Source: an uncultured Oxalobacteraceae bacterium
GTDB taxonomy: Bacteria > Pseudomonadota > Gammaproteobacteria > Burkholderiales > Burkholderiaceae
Assembly: GCA_946478765.1 (NCBI GenBank)
Contig: CAMLDH010000158.1
Coordinates: 1-8,245, forward strand
Length of the DNA: 8,245 bases
Direction of reading: 5' to 3'
Each line of letters starts with the position of its first letter. Position 1 is the stretch's first letter. The position numbers and the translations under genes were made by a program. A model generated the notes under the pieces. That model searched no databases and had not been told where the DNA came from. It was given only the letters and a program-made list of their open reading frames with translations. Below are positions 1 to 6,170 of this stretch, in pieces.

Positions 1-31
1 ACTGGAGTTCAGACGTGTGCTCTTCCGATCT
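1..31. other. Illumina adapter remnant (assembly artefact)
   Basis: These 31 bases match the 3' part of the standard Illumina TruSeq read-2 adapter, ending in GCTCTTCCGATCT, the constant end next to the insert. They are therefore not genomic DNA. The first real base is about 32. The minus-strand wecB frame stays open through the adapter and would gain ten false residues (codons at 1-30) if translated to the edge. The identification comes from memory of the adapter sequence and the match appears exact. Confidence 0.97.
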
Positions 32-663
32 AGGAAATCGGCGCGGTTGGCATCCTTGACGATTTGCGCGGTCGGGATTGCACGCGTCAGATTGCGCCGC
101 AATGTGTCGATCATGACATTGCCGACAAACCGTACGCGCGCCGCGTCGATTCCTTCTCGCACCAGATTGTCGAGGCCGCTGCGCTCGGTGGTAAACAGGA
201 TGTCGGAAATCTGGTCGGTCAAAATCCGGTTGATCTCTTCCGGCATCGCGCGGTCGAAGCTGCGCAGACCGGCTTCGACGTGAATCACCGGAATACCTTT
301 TTTCGTCGCCACCAGCGCGCACGCGAGGGTGGAGTTCACGTCGCCCACGACTAATACAGCGGACGGCTTCTGTTCGTCCAGCGCAGGTTCGAAGCGGCGC
401 ATCACCTCGGCGGTTTGCTCGGCGTGGCTGCCTGACCCGACTTCCAGGTTGATATCCGGATCGGGAATGCCGAGCGCTTCGAAATATTGATGGTTCATGG
501 CCACGTCATAATGCTGGCCGGTGTGCACCAGGCGTACATTGACTTTGGGTTCGAGCGCGGCCAGGGCGGCCATGATCGGCGCCATTTTCATGAAATTCGG
601 ACGCGCGCCTACAACACAAAGAATGCTGCGCAAAGATTGGACGCTTGAGGTGGGATTCGACAT
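32..663 (-). CDS. wecB: UDP-N-acetylglucosamine 2-epimerase (non-hydrolysing), 3' end missing
   Basis: Interconverts UDP-GlcNAc and UDP-ManNAc in the cytoplasm, supplying an amino-sugar donor for polysaccharide synthesis. The ATG at 661-663 opens a protein of which 210 residues are visible; the family is usually about 360-380. Visible signatures are the N-terminal VVGARPNFMK (17-26), HTGQHYD (47-53), VVGDVNST (105-112), HVEAGLRS (128-135) and PEEINR (141-146). D108, E130 and the acidic pair E142/E143 correspond to catalytic acidic positions known in E. coli WecB. GNVMIDTL (181-188) is also typical. The sequence stops just before the expected LHR histidine motif because the contig ends in adapter, so this is an assembly truncation and not a pseudogene. 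The start lies 22 bp after the ATPase stop, behind a modest AAGAG-type ribosome site, as last visible gene of the leftward operon. In XrtA loci this epimerase is a common member. Confidence 0.93.
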
Positions 664-685
664 GAGGGATTCTCTTTAAAAAGTC

Positions 686-1675
686 TCAATTTTTGGGTGT
701 GGATATCATTTTCTTCAACAAGTCCAGAACAGACACGACCGATCTCTCCATCCTGGAAAGCCGTTCATCCATGTTCTCCAGGTTGGCGCTCATGGCATCT
801 TTCCGGAACCCGCTCATTGCGTTGCCGGAGGCGCCCTGGGTGCCGGTCTCGGCAACGGAGAGTTCGAATTCCTGCTGAATATCGAGGATGACTTCCTTCA
901 CTTCCTCGATGTTGAAATGATGCAGCTCTTCGAGGTAGCCCATCAGGAACAGGCGATCGCAAAGCGTATTGATTTTTCGCGGGATGCCGCCCGTGTGATC
1001 ATGGATGGCGGCGAACGCATCTTCACTCACAGACGGGTTGCCGTTCCAGCCGGCCGTATGCAGCCGATGTTCGATATACGTCCTGGTCTCGTCGCCATCC
1101 ATCGGACCGAGGTGATAGGTGGCGATCACCCGTTGACGCAGCTGTTCCATGTCGGCGCTCAGCAGGGTTTTCCTGAATTCCGGCTGGCCCAAAAGGAATG
1201 TTTGCAGCAAGGGCCGGTCCGCGGTTTGAAAATTGGACAGCATGCGCAATTCTTCCACTGCGCGCGGCGTGAGATTCTGTGCCTCATCGACGACCAGCAG
1301 GACACGCCTGCCTTGCTGATCGCACTGCGACAGGAACTGTTCGATCCGCGTGATCAGTGCGGTTTTGCTTGCATCCTCATAAGCGAGTCCAAACGCCGCT
1401 GCCACCATTCTCAGTATGTCGTCGGAATCGAGGTGCGTGTTGACGATTTGCGCTGCCAGGATATTGTCCGATTCCAGCCGGCTGAACAGATTGCGCACCA
1501 GAGTCGTCTTGCCGGCGCCAACCTCGCCGGTGATGACGATGAAGCCCTCGCCTTGCGACAGCCCATATTCGAGATAGGCCATCGCACGCTTGTGACCCTT
1601 GCTGCCAAAGAAGAAGTGTGGGTCGGGGCGCAGTTGAAACGGCTTCGCATTGAGCCCGTAAAAGGATTCATACAT
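686..1675 (-). CDS. XrtA/PEP-CTERM-associated AAA ATPase (ExeA/GspA-like, TIGR03015 type)
   Basis: A 329-residue ATPase of the ExeA-like AAA group found beside XrtA polysaccharide genes; its precise role is not established. The N terminus MYESFYGLNAKPF and the DPHFFFGS stretch are typical of the family. Walker A is GEVGAGKT (50-57), Walker B is LLVVDEAQ (126-133), a sensor-1-like FLLGQPEF lies at 160-167 and a sensor-2-like GGIPRKIN at 229-236, so all nucleotide-binding elements look intact. No signal peptide or membrane segment is visible, so it is cytoplasmic. After the AAA core, residues about 265-329 form a low-complexity linker then a charged amphipathic helix (about 295-325), possibly a coiled coil for partner contact. 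ExeA relatives help assemble secretion channels across peptidoglycan, so a role in building or energising the export channel is a reasonable inference. The start is supported by AAGGAG 10 nt upstream, which overlaps the stop of the barrel gene and suggests coupled translation. Confidence 0.92.
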   Translation of the reverse strand: MYESFYGLNAKPFQLRPDPHFFFGSKGHKRAMAYLEYGLSQGEGFIVITGEVGAGKTTLVRNLFSRLESDNILAAQIVNTHLDSDDILRMVAAAFGLAYEDASKTALITRIEQFLSQCDQQGRRVLLVVDEAQNLTPRAVEELRMLSNFQTADRPLLQTFLLGQPEFRKTLLSADMEQLRQRVIATYHLGPMDGDETRTYIEHRLHTAGWNGNPSVSEDAFAAIHDHTGGIPRKINTLCDRLFLMGYLEELHHFNIEEVKEVILDIQQEFELSVAETGTQGASGNAMSGFRKDAMSANLENMDERLSRMERSVVSVLDLLKKMISTPKN

Positions 1676-1685
1676 TGTTTGTCGG

Positions 1686-1692
1686 CTCCTTA
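1686..1692 (-). promoter_or_regulatory. Ribosome binding site overlapping the upstream stop codon
   Basis: On the minus strand TAAGGAG is read: the TAA (1690-1692) ends the barrel gene and its last bases form the AAGGAG Shine-Dalgarno of the ATPase, 10 nt before its ATG. A ribosome finishing the barrel gene therefore stops on the initiation site of the next one, which supports translational coupling and fixes the ATPase start. Confidence 0.7.
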
Positions 1693-3261
1693 GAATCCCA
1701 TTGAAAGCGATGCGTTGATCGCGTTTTCGCGAAAATTGCCGGTGCTTTCCGTGCTTGATTGCTGCTGTCGCCGCAATTCAATCGTGCCTTTCAGCTTGGG
1801 CTGGAACTGCCGTGTGAGGGCAAGTCCCAGCGTTTTGTGTTTACTCTTTCTGCCGGTGGGGAAAGAATCGATTTTTGAATATCCCGCACTTGCGTTGGCG
1901 CTGGTGCGCGGCGAAATTCGCCAGTTCCACAGCACGTTGGCGCCCAATTGCTTGGTTCTGTCATCGAGTAAGGAATTGCTTGCTCCCAGCAGCGCGTTAT
2001 CGATCGATTGCGCCGTTTGAGCATCGCGCGACGTATCGAAAATACTCAAAAGGAGCGTGTTCCTGGCGCCGTTCAAGGCAACCGATGCCTGCAAGCTTTT
2101 CTGCAGGAAAACACGATTGGTGAAGGTGTTGAAATTCTGTGAAAGCGCCGTCGGAATGCCGGTATCGCGAATGAACGCATCGATCGCCTGCTGGCGCATG
2201 ATTGGGTCCGGTATACCGGCTTTCCACAGTTGATCCAAGAACGCCGATGTGTCGATTGTCGCAGGCACCAGGAATTGCGATTGCGTGGTGGTGATGTCTT
2301 CGTTGTAACCGGCACTCCACACCGATTGGCGCGCGCGATGATGCGCCGAGAGTGAGAACGTCTTGCCATAAAACCGGTGGCCGGCGCTGCTGCTCAGACT
2401 GGTTCGCTCTGACGGCTTCCATGAGAAACCGGCTGACCAGAAAGCGCCCTGCGGATTGTCGCTGATTGAAGCATAGCGGTTCTTTTCGTAACCCGCGCTT
2501 GCATTCAGCGTAAATTTTTCCGACACCAGGTAGCGCAGATTGCCGGATGCGGTCGCCAGGCCAATCGAATTGGCGTCGCGGTGATCAATTTCCTGGTCGC
2601 TGTATTGCAAGCCCCAGCCGACGGTTCTGAACGCTGTGCCGCTGTTCACATTGAACAGGATGCGGTCCGTTTCGGCATCCAGCAAGCCGCCTTTGCCGGT
2701 ATTGACCGATTCATGCGTGTAGCGCAATTCGGATGAAGCGGTGCTGCCGAAGCGGTGGTGCAGATACGGGCTGAGGCTATAGCTTCTGACATCGGTGCGG
2801 TTGTCGGTAATATTAATGTTGTCAACGGCCTGCGGCCCGAAAGCGGAAATGTTTTGCTGCTTGATTGATGCGGCCCCGTCCAGGAAAAAAAGATTCTTCA
2901 GCAATTCTGCATGGGTGTGGCCATCGAGCTGATGTGCAGTCGTATTCTTGTCTTTCTCTCTTGCATACGCAAGATTCTGCATTACATAATGCATGTTGAA
3001 TTTCAGGCCCGGGCCGGTACCGGTTACGGAAATGCCGGGCGAGATCTGGGTAACGAAATCGCTTTTCTCGGCGCCGTCCATCGCCAATTTGACGTTGTCC
3101 GTATAAGACTCTTTCAGATCAAGCGTGGGCGCGATTTTCCATTCGGCTGCGGCGGCACAGGGCGGCAGTATCAATAATGCCGTGGCGACGGCGCAAGCGA
3201 TGGGAAGGAGAGTCGGATGGCGTTTCCTGTCCCCTTCCGCATTATTTGTAGTAATAACCAT
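1690..3261 (-). CDS. PEP-CTERM/XrtA system-associated outer-membrane beta-barrel protein (TIGR03016 type)
   Basis: A 523-residue predicted outer-membrane protein. From the ATG at 3259-3261 it has a Sec signal peptide: charged RKRH (12-15), a hydrophobic core (about 18-33) and a likely cut in the CAAAA/E run near residue 39. The mature part has alternating polar/aromatic strands, many Asn, Ser and Tyr, repeated short strand-turn patterns, and ends in SLSMGF, a terminal Phe typical of BamA-assembled barrels. Its frequent company with XrtA genes suggests it serves polysaccharide export or anchoring in the outer membrane; function is unproven. The frame is open upstream to 3492, but that extension lies inside the kinase gene, and the signal peptide only makes sense from 3261. 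The start overlaps the kinase stop by 20 bp, preceded by GGCGGGG about 6 nt away. No break or frameshift is seen. Specific activity cannot be assigned from sequence. Confidence 0.88.
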   Translation of the reverse strand: MVITTNNAEGDRKRHPTLLPIACAVATALLILPPCAAAAEWKIAPTLDLKESYTDNVKLAMDGAEKSDFVTQISPGISVTGTGPGLKFNMHYVMQNLAYAREKDKNTTAHQLDGHTHAELLKNLFFLDGAASIKQQNISAFGPQAVDNINITDNRTDVRSYSLSPYLHHRFGSTASSELRYTHESVNTGKGGLLDAETDRILFNVNSGTAFRTVGWGLQYSDQEIDHRDANSIGLATASGNLRYLVSEKFTLNASAGYEKNRYASISDNPQGAFWSAGFSWKPSERTSLSSSAGHRFYGKTFSLSAHHRARQSVWSAGYNEDITTTQSQFLVPATIDTSAFLDQLWKAGIPDPIMRQQAIDAFIRDTGIPTALSQNFNTFTNRVFLQKSLQASVALNGARNTLLLSIFDTSRDAQTAQSIDNALLGASNSLLDDRTKQLGANVLWNWRISPRTSANASAGYSKIDSFPTGRKSKHKTLGLALTRQFQPKLKGTIELRRQQQSSTESTGNFRENAINASLSMGF

Positions 3262-4111
3262 AGTGATCCCCGCCCGGAAACTCCCTAGCCTTGTTGTAGA
3301 CCAAATTGATGTTTGCACAGGCTTCGAGCTGACGGAGTGCATTCTTGACCGCGTGCTGGGTCGTCGTTTCCGCCTCCACGACCATGACGATTTGTCCCAT
3401 TTGCGCTGCCAGCACGCGTGCTTCGGTGGTAAGAAGCAAGGGCGGGGAATCGAATATGACGATCCGGTCCGGATAGCGGTTGGCGATGTCATTCAACAGA
3501 CTGCTCATGGTTTGGCTCGCCAGCAGTTCGGTGGCGTGCTTATGACTCGTTCCTGCAGGAAGAAGACTGAGACTGTCGATGTTCGTTTTGAGCAGGACAT
3601 CCGGCAGATCGAGTTTGTCGTCGAGCAGAACATCCATTAACCCGACTTCCGACTTCAATCCCAGGCAGCTCAAAATGGATGGCCGCGCCACGTCGGCATC
3701 GACCAGAAGAACCGTATGGTCTCTTTCCATTGCGATCGAAATCGCCAGGTTAATCGCGCAGAAGGTTTTGCCTTCCTTCGGCAGGCAACTGGTCACCATG
3801 ACCAAATTGCCATGGTTGATCGGCGCGTGCGCACGATTGAATGCGTTATCGATCAATGGACGTTTGATGGCACGGAATTCTTCCGCAATCGAGCTTCTGC
3901 CGGCATCGGGCGTGAGCATGCCCAATGCGTGTAAATGCGCCAGGTCGATGTCAACCTGCCTGGAACATTGCTTCGGCGAATTGGCCTGCACCTGCTCGGC
4001 AATGGCCTTTTGTTGTTGTTCATTGCTGTTGCCCGCGGCTTTTTCAATTGGAGGGGGAATATCCCCTTTGCGCTGGTCAAGTCTGCCTATCGCTTTTTCA
4101 ATAATGCTCAC
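3242..4111 (-). CDS. XrtA-associated bacterial tyrosine autokinase (TIGR03018 type)
   Basis: A 289-residue BY-kinase, the cytoplasmic half of a split Wzc-like copolymerase. It autophosphorylates a C-terminal tyrosine cluster, and cycles of phosphorylation are thought to control polymer length. Motifs: the N-terminal SIIEKAIGRL signature; Walker A TSCLPKEGKT (107-116); Walker A' VLLVDADVARPS (134-145); Walker B VIFDSPP (218-224); tyrosines at 284, 286, 287 and 288 in the tail, one residue from the end. No transmembrane segment is present; the membrane activator is expected to be the chain-length protein encoded 41 bp upstream, as in split Cap/Wzz-kinase systems. The start is GTG at 4109-4111 with a poor GGGGG ribosome site; an in-frame stop lies shortly upstream and the N-terminal signature begins exactly here, so the GTG is favoured. 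Residues about 11-60 are a Gln/Lys-rich variable linker. Confidence 0.94.
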   Translation of the reverse strand: MSIIEKAIGRLDQRKGDIPPPIEKAAGNSNEQQQKAIAEQVQANSPKQCSRQVDIDLAHLHALGMLTPDAGRSSIAEEFRAIKRPLIDNAFNRAHAPINHGNLVMVTSCLPKEGKTFCAINLAISIAMERDHTVLLVDADVARPSILSCLGLKSEVGLMDVLLDDKLDLPDVLLKTNIDSLSLLPAGTSHKHATELLASQTMSSLLNDIANRYPDRIVIFDSPPLLLTTEARVLAAQMGQIVMVVEAETTTQHAVKNALRQLEACANINLVYNKAREFPGGDHYGYYYK

Positions 4112-4152
4112 GCTGCCCCCGAACGGAATCCATTTCTTATTGCTTCACTAAA

Positions 4153-5679
4153 CTATCGCTTCAGCAACATCGTTGCCATCATCCCGCCGTATAGCGTCAA
4201 CAGAACAATGAAAGAAAGCCCGAATGCATAGAGACTTTTTTTCCGCCGCTTCTTTTCTTGCTCAGTCCATTTCATTGTGACCGAGCCCAAAATAGGAAGG
4301 CCGGTTTCTTCGCGCAAGTTGTGCGTGCTGACGAAAGTAGGGCGGATCTTGCTCATCAAAACCGAGAAGCCTATTCCGGCCGCCAAGGCCGCGGCAAAGA
4401 CAATCGAAAACAAACGCAATCGGTTCGGTCCCGCCGGCTTGACGGGTACTGTCGGCGGATCGATGACTCGAAACGTCATCATTTCCGTCGTGGCGCTCAG
4501 GTCGCCCGACAACTTTGCCGCCTCCCGGCTCGCGACCAGTTTTTCATAATTCGCTTTATCGATCTGATAGTCGCGATTGAGTTGCGCAAACTGCTTTTCC
4601 ACTTCGGGCGCCGCAATGCTCATCGTCTTCAACCGCATATTGCGGGTGGAATATTCGTCGACGCGCGCGCGCAAGGAGGCAACCCTGGCTTCGGCTGCGG
4701 ATAACGACACTTTAAGCTGCTGCAGCATCGGGCTGTAGTTCAATCCGGGGTCCGTGGTTTTGCGCGATTTGGCTTCCTCCTGCATACGCGCTTCAAGCTG
4801 GGCAATCAGACGCTTGGTCGAAATAATATCGGGATGCTGCTCGGTATATTGCAGCCGCAGCGCATCCAGATTCTTGTTGAGTGCCTGAATGCGCGCATCG
4901 ATTTCCGGTGTGGCTGCAACTGGCGGCGTACGCTCCGTCTTGCCGGGCGGCTCGTCACCATCGATCTGCCTTTTGATTGCATTGCGCGCCTGTTCCGCTT
5001 CATGCAGCTCAAGCCTTGCCTCACTCAGGCTGTCCGACGTTTCGATCAGCTTGGTGCCGTAGTCGCTGCCTTGACGAGGCAGCAAGCCGATATTTTTCAG
5101 CTTGAATTCTTTGAGCGCATTTTCCGCGACAGCCAGTTTCTCTTCGTAATTCTTGATCTGCTCATCGATAAATTGAATTGCTTTTGCCGAGTCCTGCTTT
5201 TTGTCGCCAAAACTGCCTTCGACAAAAATAGTCAGTAATGCCTGCACCACTTCTTTTACCAGCTTCGGATTTTCGCCGTTATACGAAATGGTATAGATGT
5301 CGTTTTGAACGGTTCCACCGATCTTGATCTGGGACATCAGGTTTTCAATGACCTGTTCATGATCCTTTACCGTTTTCGCCTTGATGTCCAAATCCACCAT
5401 CCGGATGACTCTTTCCACGTTGGGGCGACTTAACAGTGTACGGCTCATGATGGAGACTTGCTGTTCCACATTGGGGATGCTGGTCATTCCCGACAACAGT
5501 GGTTTCAAGATACTTTGCGTGTCGACAAACACGCGTGCAGATGACTGATAATTGTCTTGCATGTTGTACACTGTGATCCATCCGGAAACAGCGATTACCC
5601 ACGCGATCACCACCGCATACCAGCGGTATTTCCATATCCCTTTTATCAGGGATAGCAATTGCGTTATCAGTTCCTCCAT
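4153..5679 (-). CDS. XrtA system polysaccharide chain-length determinant (Wzz/GumC-like, TIGR03007 type)
   Basis: A 508-residue inner-membrane copolymerase that sets exopolysaccharide length and is the probable activator of the separate tyrosine kinase. A Wzz domain opens the protein, with membrane helix 1 at about 19-39. The large periplasmic part has two helical, coiled-coil-prone stretches (about 165-240 and 260-350), split by a Pro/Gly-rich break around 240-256. A GNVR-like segment around 360-385 is followed by the Pro-rich PPTVPVKPAGPNR (408-420), then helix 2 at about 421-443. A cytoplasmic section with TGLPILGSV (459-467) resembles the kinase-contact region of one-piece Wzc proteins. 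A third helix (about 482-504) ends the protein; two-helix Wzz proteins lack it. The ATG at 5677-5679 has GGAG about 11 nt upstream. It is the first gene of the leftward operon, with its promoter in the divergent region. Confidence 0.94.
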   Translation of the reverse strand: MEELITQLLSLIKGIWKYRWYAVVIAWVIAVSGWITVYNMQDNYQSSARVFVDTQSILKPLLSGMTSIPNVEQQVSIMSRTLLSRPNVERVIRMVDLDIKAKTVKDHEQVIENLMSQIKIGGTVQNDIYTISYNGENPKLVKEVVQALLTIFVEGSFGDKKQDSAKAIQFIDEQIKNYEEKLAVAENALKEFKLKNIGLLPRQGSDYGTKLIETSDSLSEARLELHEAEQARNAIKRQIDGDEPPGKTERTPPVAATPEIDARIQALNKNLDALRLQYTEQHPDIISTKRLIAQLEARMQEEAKSRKTTDPGLNYSPMLQQLKVSLSAAEARVASLRARVDEYSTRNMRLKTMSIAAPEVEKQFAQLNRDYQIDKANYEKLVASREAAKLSGDLSATTEMMTFRVIDPPTVPVKPAGPNRLRLFSIVFAAALAAGIGFSVLMSKIRPTFVSTHNLREETGLPILGSVTMKWTEQEKKRRKKSLYAFGLSFIVLLTLYGGMMATMLLKR

Positions 5680-5745
5680 CTTGTCATGCTCTCCATAGCG
5701 GTGATGTCATTGGCGTTCTTGATAGCAACACTCCATTAACTTGTA

Positions 5746-5764
5746 CGCGATCAAGGCGCGATCA
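5746..5764. repeat. Tandem CGCGATCA octamer at the leftward transcription start
   Basis: CGCGATCA occurs at 5746-5753 and again at 5757-5764, an 11-bp period, close to one helical turn. The pair touches the leftward -10 box and spans the predicted start of transcription, where a repressor would act. It is a candidate operator; no regulator can be named. Confidence 0.4.
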
Positions 5765-5791
5765 TTATATAGAGGTATTTCGATCGAGCAA
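5764..5791 (-). promoter_or_regulatory. Predicted sigma-70 promoter of the leftward EPS operon
   Basis: On the minus strand a perfect TATAAT -10 box (5764-5769) stands 16 bp after TTGCTC (5786-5791), which matches the -35 consensus at its first three bases. Transcription would start near 5757, giving an untranslated leader of about 78 nt before the chain-length gene. A consensus -10 in the correct gap and direction is the main support. Confidence 0.6.
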
Positions 5792-5828
5792 ATTAGAAGT
5801 TAAGCATTTATCAATGTGGCGATTGCGC

Positions 5829-5842
5829 TACAAAATGCAACT
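5829..5842 (+). repeat. Direct repeat copy 1 (TACAAAATGCAACT)
   Basis: This 14-mer recurs at 6058-6072 with one extra A, in the same orientation, 229 bp away in the same gap. GC precedes it two bases upstream in both copies. It lies upstream of the leftward -35 box, at about -75 to -85 from the predicted start, where an activator could bind. Confidence 0.35.
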
Positions 5843-5896
5843 TCTTTAGTTGAATTGATCGACGAGGGAAGAGGGGGGGATGTTAAGTTTTATTAT

Positions 5897-5909
5897 GGAA
5901 ATAATTTCC
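5897..5909. repeat. 13-bp palindrome GGAAATAATTTCC
   Basis: A perfect inverted repeat, GGAAAT and ATTTCC around a central A, loosely framed by GTTTT (5887-5891) and AAAAC (5912-5916). It sits roughly midway between the two predicted promoters in the most A/T-rich part of the gap. A dimeric regulator site is possible; in an AT-rich stretch a palindrome this short can also occur by chance. Confidence 0.3.
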
Positions 5910-6019
5910 GCAAAACATTAAATATCAACTCGAAAAACTTTTAATTTGCTGTAGTGAAACTTCGATTGCATGTAAAGTGAAGCAGGAGAAACATGTCTTC
6001 ATTGTTGTCAGCGTTGCGC

Positions 6020-6048
6020 TTGGTTTTCACATAGGCCTGAGATAAAAT
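6020..6048 (+). promoter_or_regulatory. Candidate sigma-70 promoter of the export gene
   Basis: TTGGTT (6020-6025) is followed after 17 bp by TAAAAT (6043-6048), five of six matches to the -10 consensus. Transcription would start near 6055, leaving a leader of about 115 nt that contains the second copy of the TACAAAAATGCAACT repeat just past the start. The -35 match is poor, so this is a weaker call than the leftward promoter. Confidence 0.35.
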
Positions 6049-6057
6049 GACCCGCAT

Positions 6058-6072
6058 TACAAAAATGCAACT
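6058..6072 (+). repeat. Direct repeat copy 2 (TACAAAAATGCAACT)
   Basis: Second copy of the repeat at 5829-5842, differing by one added A in the A run. It lies directly after the predicted rightward transcription start, so a protein bound here could block the export gene while the other copy acts on the leftward operon. Confidence 0.35.
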
Positions 6073-6160
6073 AAGCCCTTTCGCATTCACAGCAAGGCTT
6101 GTTTTCATGTCAATTGATTGATGCCGCTTCGCGCGCATTTACCCTCCCATTACTGCCCAT

Positions 6161-6166
6161 AGGAAA
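6161..6166 (+). promoter_or_regulatory. Ribosome binding site that sets the GTG start of the export gene
   Basis: AGGAAA, with AGGA at 6161-6164, stands 6 nt before the GTG at 6171. It decides in favour of this start over the TTG at 6099, which lacks a comparable site and would add 24 residues ahead of the lipoprotein signal. Confidence 0.65.
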
Positions 6167-6170
6167 TTTC

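Larger units (their letters stand above)
5680..6170. other. Divergent AT-rich intergenic control region
   Basis: A 491-bp gene-free stretch between the leftward five-gene operon and the rightward export gene. It is clearly richer in A/T than the flanking genes, above all from about 5880 to 5960. It holds a good leftward promoter, a weaker rightward one, a tandem octamer, a 13-bp palindrome, a run of seven G, and a separated direct repeat. No tRNA, CRISPR, insertion-sequence end or convincing protein-coding gene was found. A 65-codon minus-strand frame here has no family resemblance and is treated as chance. Confidence 0.75.

Noticed and set aside
32..663. wecB as a broken pseudogene
   Set aside because: The frame is clean with all expected motifs up to the adapter; truncation is due to the contig end.
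917..1693. 258-codon plus-strand open frame
   Set aside because: It is antisense to the ATPase, which has intact Walker motifs; the antisense product resembles no family and is a coding shadow.
3262..3492. 77-codon upstream extension of the barrel frame
   Set aside because: It lies wholly inside the kinase gene in another frame, is Ser/Arg/Trp-rich like shadow translation, and would bury the signal peptide. The ATG at 3259-3261 fits the signal peptide.
3579..4151. 190-codon plus-strand open frame
   Set aside because: Antisense to the kinase gene with its clear BY-kinase motifs; no recognisable domain.
5880..5921. 13-residue plus-strand frame directly after the G7 run
   Set aside because: The purine tract abuts the ATG with no proper spacing, and an AT-rich stretch gives such frames by chance.
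5941..6138. 65-codon minus-strand frame in the divergent gap
   Set aside because: No ribosome site noticed, no recognisable domain, and it overlaps the predicted rightward promoter; probably chance.
6099..6170. TTG start adding 24 residues to the export lipoprotein
   Set aside because: No ribosome site, and the lipobox would lie about 50 residues in; the GTG at 6171 has AGGA 6 nt before and gives a normal 27-residue lipoprotein signal.
5680..6170. Sigma-54 (RpoN) promoter, sometimes linked to PEP-CTERM genes
   Set aside because: TGG/TTGG starts near 5711, 5817 and 6020 were checked for a GG-N10-GC core; none has the right spacing (two have N11).
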